Both the position numbers and the translations under genes were made by a program. Positions 11,367-23,008 of a stretch of 64,000 bases of DNA are shown piece after piece; the stretch's first letter is position 1; the number at the start of each line of letters is the position of its first letter. The stretch comes from Multifurca ochricompacta. Taxonomy: Eukaryota; Basidiomycota; Agaricomycetes; Russulales; Russulaceae. The notes beneath the pieces are model-generated. The model had not been told where the DNA came from, did not search any database, and saw only the letters and a program-made list of their open reading frames with translations. The stretch lies in NCBI GenBank assembly GCA_022496185.1, contig WTXG01000143.1, positions 27,477 to 91,476 on the forward strand, in the 5' to 3' direction.

Positions 11367-14300
11367 ATGGCCCCTACATTTTCATTCCCACCTTCAGCCA
11401 TGATCGAGATCCTCGATGGAGCAAACTGGCCTACTTGGTCGGCACGCATGATGGCAATCTTCCGGATGAATGGCGTCCGGAACCACTTAGTCGGTCCCCT
11501 GCCCCCTACTCTCCCAGCAGACTGGGACGAAAAGGAAGGCGTTCTCATAGGCGTCCTTGAAGTTTACACTCAGAAGGATGTCTGGACGGCTGTAGCAGAC
11601 GACACTAAATTTGCTACTTGTAAGGCTAAGTGGGACGAGCTGCATTGTGTCTACGGAGGAGTTGGATCTATGTCAACGTTCAACACTTGGGCTTCCCTCA
11701 CAGGCACTGCCCTTGACGACTCCTCGCCAATGCTCCCGCAATTACAAAAGCTGAATGAAGCTCGCATCAGTCTCAAGAACAACGAGATGGAGATCTCCGA
11801 TCTCCAATTTTCATTTATCCTCATCAAGGCTCTACCCGAGTCTTACTCAGCCATTGCGTCAACGATACTCGCTTCCAGTGCACTGTCGGGCCTTCTACCT
11901 CAGGTCATACAAGATCGCATTCTCAATGAGGAAGGTCGGCGATCCGGAGCTTCCACGTCACTCAACAAAGCCGCGCCCATCAAAAACAAATCAAATAAAC
12001 CAAATATTAAATGCTTTTATTGTCAGAAAAGCGGGCACAAGGCTACGGAGTGTCGGAAGAAGAAGAAAGATGCAGAGGACAAGAAGGCAACGGAGGCAGC
12101 GTCAGCCAATAAGGCAGTGAACGCTCACTTAGCTACCACTTCGGCATTGATTGTAGAGGTAGCCGACGACAATGACAAGCTCCGTGTTGCCCTGTACTCG
12201 GCTGAGAGATCCAGATGGATGATGGATTCTGGTGCGACTCATCACATTACCCCGCATCGATCAGACTTCATGACATACAAGCTCGCACATGGAATAGTGC
12301 GCTTAGGTGACAACTCTAATGTGAAGCAGATCGGGGTTGGGACTGTGGTATTCACTACCACTGTAGGGAACAAAGAGTCCGAAATCACGCTGAACAACGT
12401 TCTACACATTCCAGACGTGAAGACGTGCTTCATCTCAACGCGCGCTCTTGCCCAAAAGGGGGCTCGGATCTCGTTCCAAGATAATCATTTTCAGATCTCA
12501 GTCCAAGACCGGACAGTAGCAAGAGGCTACTTGGAGGCGAACCTTTACTGGTTGGACACCTCCATGGCAGGCCTCAATGCGCACGCGCGCACTTCACTTC
12601 CTATCGACATCTGGCATCATCGCATGGGGCACATGTCATACGATGCCCTGAAGCGATACCATGAATCTGTAAAAGGTATAACTCTCGATGCTCCGATCAA
12701 TCACGATCAGTCGCCGTGTTCCGGGTGCGAACTCGGGAAACAGTCGCGACTTCCCTTCAAGTCTTCTCACAAGCGATCGGACCGGCTACTTCAAATCGTA
12801 CACAGCGATCTGGCCGGGCCGATGCAAGTCCAATCCATTCAAGGCGCACTTTACATCGCAACGTTTATCGATGACTACTCCAGGCATGGAGTGGTGTACT
12901 TCCTAAAGAGTAAGGATCAGTGTGCAGCCGCTTTCAAGAAGTTCCTGGCCTGGGCAGAGACCCAGACTTTGGAAAAACTGTGCGCGCTACACTCTGACCG
13001 GGGAGGGGAGTATTTGTCAGGCGCTCTTCGATCAGTATTGGACGAGAAGGGAATCGAGCACAAGTTAACGATGCCGGGTTCACCACAACAAAACGGGATA
13101 GCCGAGCGATGGAACAGGACGATCCTTGACAAGGCGCGCTCGATGTTACATGGCGCCGGATTGTCCCTCAGCTTCTGGGAGTTGGCAGTGGATACTGCCG
13201 TGCATACTTACAACAGGACTCCCACCCGCACGATAGGTTGGCGCACACCGCATGAGCTCTGGAGTGCTGGTCACACTCCAGACGTTTCGTACTTCCGGGT
13301 CTTCGGATGCAAGGCATATGTACACGTGCCTGAGGACAAACGCAGGAAGCTCGATCCGAGATCGATCGAGGCTACGTTTGTCGGGTATGAACCGGGTTCA
13401 AAGGGTTACCGGTTATGGAATAAGAGTACCCGAGCGGTCATCATGTCTCGCGACGTGATCTTTGATGAGCATTCCTTTCCATTTCAGGATAGTGGTGAGC
13501 CGTCCACTAGTTCTGAGAACCCCACGGCCCTTGAGGGGCCCCTGGCAGTTTCATTTCCTATGACAGTCTCTACACAGGGACTAGGGGAGGTCCGTCCGCC
13601 AAGGACACCTTCCCCTGATGCTACACAACGCGCACAAGTTTCCATTCCTGTCACTCCGCCTTCTCGCGCCGCACTGCAAGAACCTCCACCCCGCGCACCA
13701 CGAAACCGGACTTTCCGGGTTCAGCGGACTGGTGACCCTGCTTCACAGGTCGTGCCCCCTCGGAGACTGCGAGAGAACCCTCGCAGAAATCCACAGTACT
13801 TCGGCGAAGACAATGCCGAGTTGGATGATCAAGGGCGCCTGGGTGAACAGGCTTTGCTAGCAGCAGCCACTTATCGCGACCCACTAACATATCGGGAAGC
13901 GATGAAATCGGAGTTTGCAGGTGACTGGCAAGAAGCGTGCCAATATGAGATGGACGCACTAGCCAAGAATGGGACGTGGACCCTAGTGGACTTACCGGCG
14001 GACCGTAAGGCCATCAAGTCAAAGTGGGTATTCAAGCGCAAAGCCGATGGTCGCTTTCGCGTGCGCTTGGTAGTGAAGGGTTTCACTCAGATTCAGGGAA
14101 TTGATTACGATGAAACATTCTCTCCAGTAGCTCGGTTCGAGTCCTTGCGACTCTTGCTAGCGTTGGCCACGCTAGAGAATTGGGAGATCCATCAGATGGA
14201 TGTCAAGTCGGCATTCCTCAATGGGCTATTGGATGAGGTAATTTACATGGAGCAACCACTGGGTTTCGTCGAATCAGGTCAGGAGAACAAGGTATGCCTG

Positions 14301-15425
14301 CTCAAAAAGGCAATTTACGGTCTCAAACAAGCCTCGCGCGCATGGAACTTGCAATTCCATGGAGTCCTTTTGGAGCTCGGCTTCACGCGCACGCATTCCG
14401 ATGCAGGAGTTTACGTGTCTCGTCGCCAAGAAGGGGAGGGACTAGTCATTATTATCCTCTATGTCGACGACATCACCATCTTAGGCGACTCTCTCGATGA
14501 AGTCAACCGGATCAAAGGTATCTTATCTCGGCGCTATGAAATGACTGATCTAGGCGAGATCGACTCTTATCTCGGAGTTCGGATCACCCGTGACAGATCG
14601 GCCAGGCGTTTGGAGATCGACCAATCCTGGTACATCTCAGAGATTGTAGGACGCTTTGGCATGGCGGACGCTAACCCCACCTGCACGCCTCTTCCTGCTG
14701 GGGCTGAGGTCCATTTGGTAAAGTACACCAGTCAGGCTACTCAAGCAGAAATAACACATTTTCAACAAATTATTGGGAGCTTACTGTATGTGCAAATTGG
14801 GACCCGCCTAGACATCTCTTTCACTGTAGCGCGCCTTGCGCAGTACGCAGCAAACCCTTCCCCACAACATCTACGACTTGCCAAGTATGTACTGGCTTAT
14901 CTAAACAGTACAGCTGACCTACGGCTATGCTACAATGGAGCGCGCGGGACCGGTCTCGTCGGTTATTCGGACTCCAGCCTTGGAGACGATGCCAATGACT
15001 TTCATTCAACCTCGGGCTATGTTTTTCTCCTTGCTGACTCAGCGATCTCATGGACTTCGCGTAAGCAAAAGACCGTGGCCCAAAGTACCACTCATGCCGA
15101 GTACATGGCACTCGCCGAGGCGGCAAATCAAGCCGCGTGGTACCGGAGCATCTTTTCTGAACTAGGCTATGAAGTCTCCGACCCGATTCCCCTACACGGC
15201 GATAACAAGGGCGCGGTGGACTTAGCACTCAATCCTGTGACTGGCAGACACTCAAAACACATCCCGATCAAATTTCACGCTATCCGCGAATATGTCGAGC
15301 AAGGCTTCATTGAACTCATCAGAACACCCACTGCAGACATGCTCGCTGACGGATTTACGAAGCCACACGCGCAAGCGAAACTTGTGGACTTCGTCTCTGG
15401 ATTAGGACTAATAGGATTGTCTTAA
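11367..15425 (+). CDS. gag-pol: copia-1 gag-pol polyprotein, 1352 residues, intact
   Basis: A single ATG-to-stop frame. The gag-like region covers residues 1-200. A CCHC knuckle CFYCQKSGHKATEC lies near 215-228. Protease WMMDSGATHH is near 284. The GAG-pre-integrase HH/CC motif (HHRMGHMS .. CSGCELGK) is at about 415-460. The integrase DDE triad lies at HSDLAGP (~478), LHSDRGGEY (~541) and IAERWNR (~577). RT has WVFKRKADG (~884), MDVKSAFL and the catalytic YVDD (~1031). RNase H has GYSDSSLGDD (~1198) and THAEYMALAEA (~1243). The ending GHTKP-like motif is ADGFTKP. All catalytic residues I could check are present. The polyprotein is expected to be cut by its own protease inside virus-like particles. 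ATG 11367 opens the frame downstream of a 350-base leader. Confidence 0.97.
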   Translation: MAPTFSFPPSAMIEILDGANWPTWSARMMAIFRMNGVRNHLVGPLPPTLPADWDEKEGVLIGVLEVYTQKDVWTAVADDTKFATCKAKWDELHCVYGGVGSMSTFNTWASLTGTALDDSSPMLPQLQKLNEARISLKNNEMEISDLQFSFILIKALPESYSAIASTILASSALSGLLPQVIQDRILNEEGRRSGASTSLNKAAPIKNKSNKPNIKCFYCQKSGHKATECRKKKKDAEDKKATEAASANKAVNAHLATTSALIVEVADDNDKLRVALYSAERSRWMMDSGATHHITPHRSDFMTYKLAHGIVRLGDNSNVKQIGVGTVVFTTTVGNKESEITLNNVLHIPDVKTCFISTRALAQKGARISFQDNHFQISVQDRTVARGYLEANLYWLDTSMAGLNAHARTSLPIDIWHHRMGHMSYDALKRYHESVKGITLDAPINHDQSPCSGCELGKQSRLPFKSSHKRSDRLLQIVHSDLAGPMQVQSIQGALYIATFIDDYSRHGVVYFLKSKDQCAAAFKKFLAWAETQTLEKLCALHSDRGGEYLSGALRSVLDEKGIEHKLTMPGSPQQNGIAERWNRTILDKARSMLHGAGLSLSFWELAVDTAVHTYNRTPTRTIGWRTPHELWSAGHTPDVSYFRVFGCKAYVHVPEDKRRKLDPRSIEATFVGYEPGSKGYRLWNKSTRAVIMSRDVIFDEHSFPFQDSGEPSTSSENPTALEGPLAVSFPMTVSTQGLGEVRPPRTPSPDATQRAQVSIPVTPPSRAALQEPPPRAPRNRTFRVQRTGDPASQVVPPRRLRENPRRNPQYFGEDNAELDDQGRLGEQALLAAATYRDPLTYREAMKSEFAGDWQEACQYEMDALAKNGTWTLVDLPADRKAIKSKWVFKRKADGRFRVRLVVKGFTQIQGIDYDETFSPVARFESLRLLLALATLENWEIHQMDVKSAFLNGLLDEVIYMEQPLGFVESGQENKVCLLKKAIYGLKQASRAWNLQFHGVLLELGFTRTHSDAGVYVSRRQEGEGLVIIILYVDDITILGDSLDEVNRIKGILSRRYEMTDLGEIDSYLGVRITRDRSARRLEIDQSWYISEIVGRFGMADANPTCTPLPAGAEVHLVKYTSQATQAEITHFQQIIGSLLYVQIGTRLDISFTVARLAQYAANPSPQHLRLAKYVLAYLNSTADLRLCYNGARGTGLVGYSDSSLGDDANDFHSTSGYVFLLADSAISWTSRKQKTVAQSTTHAEYMALAEAANQAAWYRSIFSELGYEVSDPIPLHGDNKGAVDLALNPVTGRHSKHIPIKFHAIREYVEQGFIELIRTPTADMLADGFTKPHAQAKLVDFVSGLGLIGLS

Positions 15426-15429
15426 TCAC

Positions 15430-15436
15430 GGGGGGA
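15430..15436 (+). other. copia-1 polypurine tract
   Basis: GGGGGGA directly abuts the 3' LTR, the expected plus-strand DNA primer. It starts five bases after the polyprotein stop codon. Confidence 0.75.
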
Positions 15437-15846
15437 TGTTGAGCCGGTAATGGATCAGAGTTGGCTGGACCGGATCAGAGGTGACCGGAGTTGCCGGTGC
15501 AAGACGGAGTTAAGTGGACATTGTAATATACCTACTGACATTCCACTCATTTACTATGATTACTTATGATTAAAGATACAATCCTTTATGACCATAGCAC
15601 AGCACACTCTTTTCAGTATTTAAGGACATTATTTCTGTAGTGTACACTTCAGTTTTGACCATTCACAACTGAAGTGAGTATTTACTTAGATTATCTTTAC
15701 CACGCGTATAGCTAACATTACTCGCGTAGTTATCTTGCTACCCGTTTAGGTAAAGACTAATTAATGTATAGTTTTGACCATTCACAACTGAATTATCTTG
15801 CTACCCATTTAGGTAGCGCTTATCTAACCTCAGCTGCGTTTCCACA
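15437..15846 (+). repeat. 3' LTR of copia-1
   Basis: 410 bp. Relative to the 5' copy it differs by single substitutions such as GGTAATGG for GGTAACGG and CCACTCATTTA for CCACTCGTTTA. Confidence 0.95.
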
Positions 15847-17574
15847 ACAAGAACCATTTTTTGTTACAACTGATGCCTCTGGCTATGCAATCGGCGCAGA
15901 GTTGGCACAGCAAGACGCTTCAGGACGACTTCATCCGGTAGCGTTCCTCTCAAAATCACTAGACCAAATGCAACGCAACTGGGATATATACGACTGAGAG
16001 CTCTATGCTATCTGGTTCCCCCTTCAAGAGTGGAGACAATACCTCATGGGATCACCTCATCCTGTTACAGTCTTTTCAGATCATCATAATCTACAGTATT
16101 TCGCAAACCCCAAAAACTCAACAGGCGACAAGCACGTTGGCATTTAGACCTAATGGAGTATGACTTTGTCATTAAACCTATACAGGGAAAACATAATATT
16201 ATCGCTGATCTCCTCTCTCGACGACCTGATTATGACAATGGCCTCACAGATAATGAACACACAGTACTCCTCCCAAACGAAAATTGGTCTCTCAAAGTCA
16301 TTCAACTCGCCGAAGATCATGATACTTATCAAGAAATTGCCAAACAGTTCCATGACCACCCACTGGCTGGACACCCTGGTCGCCGCAATACCTGGGACCT
16401 CGTCTCCGAGATTTATAACGGTCCAAATTTACATGAGTTCATCACTAACTATGTCAAAGGATGCCATGCGTGCCAAGCAACCAAACCACGCATGAAAACA
16501 CCGGTTCCACTCTCCCCTTTCGATACCCCCACAACCGAAGGCCCTTTTCAATTTATCTCCCTCGATCTCATCACGGACCTCCCTTTGTCACAAGGTTACA
16601 ACGCTATTCTCACTATTGTTGACCAGGGATGCTCAAAAATGGCCAAGTTTATTCCCTGTTCTACTTCTATTACTGGTATTGATGTTGCATCTCTCTATTT
16701 CACGCACCTCTTTCCCCTATTTGGTGTTCCAAAACGTGTGATTTCTGATCGTGACCCCCGCTTCACATCAAGTTTCGTCAGAAAATTGTGCAAGACTCTC
16801 TCCATCTCTCAAAACATTAGTACCGCATTCCACCCCCAAACGGATGGCCAAACAGAACGCATGAACCGGTGGGTTGAACAATACCTTCGTCACTGGACCT
16901 TTGGAAACCCCCACACTTGGGCTCCTCTCCTCCCTATGGCTGAATTTGTCCATAACCGATGGCATCATGATAAAACTAAGCTTAGCCCCCATGAATTACT
17001 CCTTGGCTTCCGTCCTAGTCCCCCAAACTCCAAAATTACCACCCCAATCCCCACCTTATCAGATTGCCTCGCTTCTATTCTCTCTGCCCGTCGTCTCGCA
17101 TCCAAAGTTCTGGAACAACTGACACCTCTAACACCATCTTTCTCCCTCCATGATCAGGTCTGGCTTGAAGGTAAGCATATCTCCTCCCTCTTCCCATCCC
17201 AAAAGCTCGCCCCCCGCCGCCATGGACCCTTCACGATCACCCGCGTTATCTCTCCCGTTGCCTTCGAACTTGCCCTCCCTCCTTCCCTAAAGATTCACAA
17301 TGTTTTCCATGCCTCCCTTCTCTCCCCATACATCACCACCTCTGCATATGGCCCATCCCCGCCTCGACCCCCTCCTGTCCTGGTTCATGGCACCGAGGAA
17401 GTTGAAATCGACCATGTCATTGGCCACCACCGCTCAGGCCGCCTAGGCCGCCTCCAGTTTCTCCTTTGCTGGAAGGGGTTCCCATCCTCTGACAATGAAT
17501 GGGTCAATTATCGTCATATTCATGCCGATAGTGTTTGCCACGGGTAACCCGCGGGTAAAAACACATGGACCCGT

Positions 17575-17921
17575 TATAGAACAGGTATGGCGCAGCCTAC
17601 ACTAGATACTACATTACTGCTAGCTATCTCACCTTTGTTTTACTTTGAGACTTAGATGCAGTCGTTAATGCGATAGCAACTGCTTAATCTATAGCAGTTA
17701 TACAGTAGTTTATATACAATTTAATGTACTATATCGGCTACTTAATTATACGAGTGCGTTATCTCGTTATTGATGTGATTTGATCACATGCCCGATCTTA
17801 GATGTATATTCTAAGTAATCTAGCTAATTATGAACGCGTTCTTACTTGCGTTATCTACGCGTGATCACAATCATGTCGTACCGCTATCCCGGAGCCTCTG
17901 TACCGGTATCTTGGTTCAACA
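17575..17921 (-). repeat. 3' LTR of copia-2
   Basis: 347 bp; on the element strand it reads TGTTGAACC..TTCTATA (3' TA rather than CA). Identical to the 5' copy. Diverged relatives of this LTR occur at 43,486-43,627 and 50,543-51,516. Confidence 0.94.
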
Positions 17922-17967
17922 CTCCCCCTTGCTAAGTGCCGCTGCTAAGCGTGCTAAGCAATTATCC

Positions 17968-19949
17968 CTACTTAGGCGAGTTAATCTCTAGCCCAAGTTG
18001 ACTCCTGAATTTCAGGAATTTGACGCGTCCCAAATTCTTGGTGAACATGTCTGCGGGATTTTCAGAGCCTTCTATAAAGAATAGCTCGATTTTCTTCTCC
18101 TGTACAATTTGTCTAATGTAGTGGAAGCGGATATCAATATGTTTTATCCGTCGCTCTTGTACAGGATTAGAGGCCATAAAGATGGAGCCTTGGTTATCAC
18201 CGCAGAGGGGAATGGGTCCTAGATCAATGCCAATTTCGCTTAGAAGCGATTTGATCCATACAATCTGTCGCGTTGTGTCAGAAAGCGACATGTATTCTGC
18301 TTCAGTGGATGAGAGCGCTGTGGTCTTTTGCGCTCTAGAATTCCAGCTGAATATCCCATTCGCTATTTTCACCATATATCCAGTAGTAGATCGGCGATCT
18401 ATTGGGTTTGACGCCCAATCAGAATCAGCGCACGCGATCAATCCGCCATTTGATCTGCCATCGTAGATAAGCGTGTAATCGGATGTGCCGGCTAAATATC
18501 GGCAGATATACAGCGCTCGATCAAGATGATCTTGAGATGGATTAGCGGCAAATTGAGATAGCCTTGTCACTGCAAAGGCAATATCTGGTCGCGTGCCCAA
18601 CATAATGTAGAGTAATGAGCCGATTACTTGTTGGAACTTTGAACGAATGGAAGGATCGGCAGGTTCAGTGTTAGGCTCTGGATGATAGCCTTCTGGGAGA
18701 GGAGTGGGCGCAAATTTCGCGTTGAGCATCCCAAAGCGTTGCAGCACTTTAGTTAGGTATGGCTGTTGATCAAGTAGAATTTTGCCATCCTTCCTAGTTA
18801 TGCGCATTCGCAAGAACTCCTTTGTGTCTCCTAGATCCCTGCACTCCCATTTGTTCATAAAGTCAGTTTTTAATTTTCTGACTAGGACTTCGTCATTTCC
18901 CATAAATAACGCATCATCGACATATACAATGATGACGACGATTGACCCATTATTAGCCTTATATAGAAATAGGCCTGAGTCTGAGAGTAGGCGTTTACAG
19001 CCCATCGCTGCCATGGATTTATCCAGCGCCTTCCACCATGCTAAGGCAGCTTGTTTAAGACCATAAATGGCGCGTTGTAGTCGTAGCACTTTGGTTTCTT
19101 GTCCTTTAATTTTGAAACCTTCAGGTTGTTCCATGTATAGCTCTTCATCTAGTTCACCATACAGGAAAGCGCTTTTGACGTCTAATCCAGTGATGTGCCA
19201 ATCCTCAAGCGCTGCAAGCGCGAGCATCAACCGGACAGTCTCAAACCTTACAACAGGCGAGAATATTTCATTAAAGTCAACGCCTTCAACCTGAGAAAAG
19301 CCTTTGGCAACAAGCCTGGCTTTCTTACGACCATCAGATTTTTGGTCAAAGACCCATCTGTTTTTTATTGTCTTCCTCCCTTTGGGAGGGTCCACAAGCG
19401 TAAAGACGTTCCGTCTGCGAAGTGCCTCAAGTTCTTCGCGACAGGCAGTCTTCCATTCCTTTTGTTGCGCGTCAGGCATGCGCAAAATATCTCTATATGT
19501 CCATTCTCGTATATTGGACATGTCTAGTGGCTGTGAATCATGTGGAACTGCTTTGGCGAGCAGATAATTCACAAATTCTCCTCCCCCTTCCTGGGCTAGT
19601 TGAGATACGAGATCTACTAGATCCTCAACTTCATCATCACTCCCCCTTATGGGTGTAAGCGGATCGTCGCTAGTGCGGGCCGGAGTGTCGAGACTAGGAC
19701 CAGGAACCTGTCTCAAACGCGCGGATGGAATCGGGGAGCTAACCCGAGGTTCCACTGCTCGTCTCCATTGCCGCATCCGCTGAATGTCTGTAATCTGATC
19801 GACGGGGTGCCTGTTATCCCCATAGACATTCCCAGGGCGAAGTGTAACTTTCCTTTCCCGTGTAGAGCGCCGCAAAGGCACTGGTTGTTGTTCTGGCACA
19901 GGAGAAGGCAAGGGTACCTCTGGCTGTGAAGCGCTAGGTTCTTCGTCAA
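17968..19949 (-). pseudogene. pol: copia-2 reverse transcriptase and RNase H
   Basis: A 647-codon open stretch runs from 19911 to 17968, extended upstream in the neighbouring frame to 19949. RT motifs: RWVFDQKSDGRKKARLVAKG, DVKSAFLYGELDEELYM and the catalytic box VYVDDALF. RNase H: CADSDWASNPIDRRSTTGY and TEAEYMSLSD, then the terminal ENPADMFTKNLG motif. The catalytic residues visible are intact. It is separated from the integrase segment by one-base frame shifts at about 19,911-19,949 and about 19,970-20,063. Confidence 0.9.
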
Positions 19950-20062
19950 GAACCTGAGGTCCTTCTATTTGTTTGGAAGGTGGAAGGCGAGATGGTAGGA
20001 ATCATCATCGTCCACTAAAGGAATGGGCTGTGTATCCGGCCCTTCAGTATGTAGAGGCTCAT

Positions 20063-21657
20063 TCAATTTTGTAACTCCACGCCGTCTGGTGGAATCACAC
20101 TTAGGGAAGAGATTCTCATCAAAAGGGCTGTAGCTTGCGTGTATAATTGATTATTGCTAAGCCTCATGAACAGATGGCCTTTAATGCCATCTGCCTGCCC
20201 AATGTACACCATAAGTTCTGACTTAGGTGCTAGTTTATTGCTGCGACGTTCTTCAGGAATGTAGACATACGCACCACATCCAAAGACGCGCAAATGAGAT
20301 ATCTCTGGTGCCTCTCCATGTATTTTTTCATAAGGTGTCTGCCATTTCAGGCGACGTACAGGAGTCCTATTGTAGAGATGCACCGCATGCAATACAGCAA
20401 ATTCCCACCAAGAGTCTGGAAGACATGACTCAATGCGCATCGATTGCGCTTTATCCATACAAGTGCGCATGAAGCGCTCCGCGCGGCCGTTTTGTTGGGG
20501 AGTATAAGGCACGCTCTGTAGGATTTTTATCCCTTCATCTTTTAGTACATTCATAAATACATCAGACTTGTATTCGCCACCAGCATCAGACATCCATTCT
20601 TTAATGGTGGTGTTATGTTGATTTTTAATCATGGCAAGGAATTGTCGCAAAGCGTTTATTGCAGCAGACTTAGTGCGCAAACAGACAATCCACGCGAATG
20701 ACGTATAATCATCAATAAAGCTGATAAAATATTTGTATTTATGATAAGATTCTACCGGGAAGATCTTCAGATCTGAATGAATGCGCTCAAATGGCTTTGA
20801 GGCACGTGTTTCAGACGGGAGATAGATTGCGAAGGCATCTTGCCTTGTGCGCATCCCGGGCATAAGGGAGCTGTCTTCGGATAAGATAGATCTCGGGGGA
20901 ATCCCTTAGTGTGATCTTTGGCATGACGTAAGACTTCCTTTGAAGGATGTCCTAGGCGCTTATGCATTCGATCGTAATCTACAGTGTAGATTGTGGAGTA
21001 AGATCGTAAATTTGCGATCTTAGAATGAAGCCAATAGATAGTTTGGCCAGGAATCGCCGGATGGCATTGAATAACAGGGACTTTGGATCCCTTATTGCGC
21101 AAGGTTAATTGGTGTTCGTCCCCATAGACGTTCAGCCCTTGCTTAAGAAATTCTCCGACACTCAGGAGTCTCCCAGTAATATCAGGAATGTAATATACTG
21201 GATATAAGCGCGTAGTGCGCGTTTTAGTGACTCCATTGTATGTGACATCGTGTTCTAGTAGAACTGTACCCTTCCCTTTGATATAGATTGGCTTAGAAGC
21301 CGTTTTAACGGGCTCAGGGTTCGCCATGTCCTCATACTCAATGAAATCGTCGAGAGAAAAGGTAAAGTGCGATGAAGCACCTGAATCTAAGAGCCATGTT
21401 ATATGGCTATCGTCCGTAGTCTTTCCTTTACATTTAGCACACAGGCAATTATGCCGCAACTCAAATATATTGGTACATGACCTAAAGTCATGTACTGTGC
21501 TGTTTACTCCTGCATAACAACGGCTCTCAATGGGGGGTTCCCTAGAAGCGCGAACTAAAGAAGCGTAAATGCGTCTATAAGCTTTGCAGGGTAGAAGGAA
21601 AGGAGGGACGTACACATCTTGATCGTCGTCCTCGTCTAGACCAGCCAGATCAGCCAA
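20063..21657 (-). pseudogene. pol: copia-2 protease and integrase, frame broken
   Basis: Two overlapping frames, 21657-20767 and 20863-20063. The first holds the protease motif (TWLLDSGASSHF) and GAG-pre-integrase motif (HKRLGHPSKEVL .. CPGCAQGK). The second holds the integrase core: RIHSDLK, SDAGGEYKSD, PQQNGRAERFMRT. The join needs one extra base between 20,767 and 20,863, close to the CAQGKMPSQ coding stretch. The DDE residues are all present across the two frames. Confidence 0.87.
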
Positions 21658-22876
21658 CTGATCATCAAGATGATCAGAACCCCATCCAGAGGATTATTGG
21701 GGTCCTCCTCCTCGTCTTCTGAATCGACGTCGATAGGCGAGGGGGATCTGGTTTTCTTGCGGGGCGGCTCATCTCCATCCTCTTCAAGGTCCTCCAGTTT
21801 GGTCTTACTGGACGACGCTCTTGAGAATTGGTCAGTGATGCGGGCCTCAAGCGGTTTAATGTTACGAGAGGTCCCTGGCACACCTATATCGTCGCACAGA
21901 TCCAAGGCTTGGTTAAACGCTTGATAGCGGCCAGGGATCGCTCCTTAGGTGTGGTACGCATCACGATGCGAGGCCTTCCGTTCCTGTAATGAGATTTAAA
22001 TGCAGGAGGTGAGGGAATGGATGGCGTGGTCATGAGATGAGGAGGAGGGAAGAACGCCTGATTGGCGATGTGAGAATGCTGCTGTCCCTTGGACTGCTGA
22101 TTATCTCTGTACTTCTTCCCGGCACGGCGCCCGCGCTGGAATTTCTGATCCGACTGTTTCTCCGCTTGCTCCGGCTGCTTGCCACCGAAGTGTTTCTGCT
22201 GATTAAAGCGAGGGTCACCCCGCTTCCGTTTGATTGCCGAGAGCTTATTAGCTGCATGAGGGTTCTTACCCCTGGATCGATCTTGCTCCCACTGAGCAAG
22301 CACGGCATCGCGGATTACGGCTAGATTAATGTTGGAAGGAGATCTTCCGACAAGGATGGTGGGGATAAGGGCCTCCCATTTGGGAGGGAGCGTATGGAGC
22401 AGGAGCATGCCCTGCAAGACATCAGGGATGGTGACACTATTGGTCTCAAGGCGCTCAAAGGCGACCTCAAGGTGGTTAATCTGAGGCAAGGGGTGCTTGG
22501 CAGAGTCCAGGCGAAAGTTTAGGGCTTCTTTGAAGTCCCTAAAGATCGCAGCGGGCCCCACTGAGCCATACTTGCTCTTTAGACCGATCCATATAAGAAA
22601 GGAAGAGCCAGTTGAGGTATGTTCGTGCTGGATCGCAGTGGACAGCCTCAAGATTATAGTGCCGATCGCCTTGTTATCAGCGCGGTCCCATTCCTTCTGA
22701 AGTAATTTTTCATCTTCAGTAGGGTTCTGTTCATCCTTGGCATTAGGACGAGGGTCGGAGCCATTCGTGACCTCCCAAAGCCCACTAGACATAAGGAAAG
22801 CCCTCATCACATTGGCCCAAGCGGAATAGTTAGATCCGTCAAAGACGGGAACGGCAATTGTCAGTTGAGACGACAT
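21636..22876 (-). pseudogene. gag: copia-2 gag
   Basis: ATG 22876 opens a 330-codon frame with a typical copia gag N-terminus (VFDGSNYSAWANVMRAFL). It continues after a one-base shift at about 21,884-21,905 into an acidic linker (DVDSEDEEEDPNN). A second shift at 21,636-21,657 leads into protease. A basic, Gln-rich region precedes the first shift. A normal CCHC knuckle was not found; only CLCAKCKGK appears next to the protease. Confidence 0.83.
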
Positions 22877-23008
22877 TGTTAAGATTTGAGTAAGTGTTTT
22901 TGGAAGCGTGAGTAAATGGTTTTGTAAAAGAAGCCTATAGTCAGCATTGAATGCGACAAAAGATACTCAGAGCACAAAACAGAACTCAGGCTCTTAGAAA
23001 CCATAGAT

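Larger units (their letters stand above)
10599..15846 (+). mobile_element. copia-1: Ty1/copia retrotransposon with intact ORF
   Basis: 5248 bp between TSDs ACAAG (10594-10598 and 15847-15851), inserted in RNase H of the outer element. Two 410-bp LTRs (TGTTGAGC..TTCCACA) differ at about six positions. A primer site follows the 5' LTR, a polypurine tract precedes the 3' LTR, and one uninterrupted gag-pol frame fills most of the interior. Integrase precedes RT, which defines the Ty1/copia (Pseudoviridae) class. Nothing in the coding region looks broken, so this copy may be competent. Confidence 0.96.
8551..16135 (+). pseudogene. pol: pol (protease, RT, RNase H) of outer Ty3 element, interrupted
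   Basis: Aspartic protease active site ALVDSGATE at about 8644-8668. Reverse transcriptase lies in 9797-10593, with the KKKDGSKLRPV and FDVRWGYN motifs and the catalytic box VIYMDDIL near 10164-10187. The frame is cut at 9305 by solo LTR B and at 10598 by copia-1; both junctions restore frame after removing the insert and one TSD. RNase H resumes at 15852 (FVTTDASGYAIGAEL). Lesions: TGA at 15995-15997 in place of Arg, and a one-base break at the A5 run 16112-16116, after which the frame reads on into integrase. These enzymes copy element RNA into DNA in cytoplasmic particles. Confidence 0.9.
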
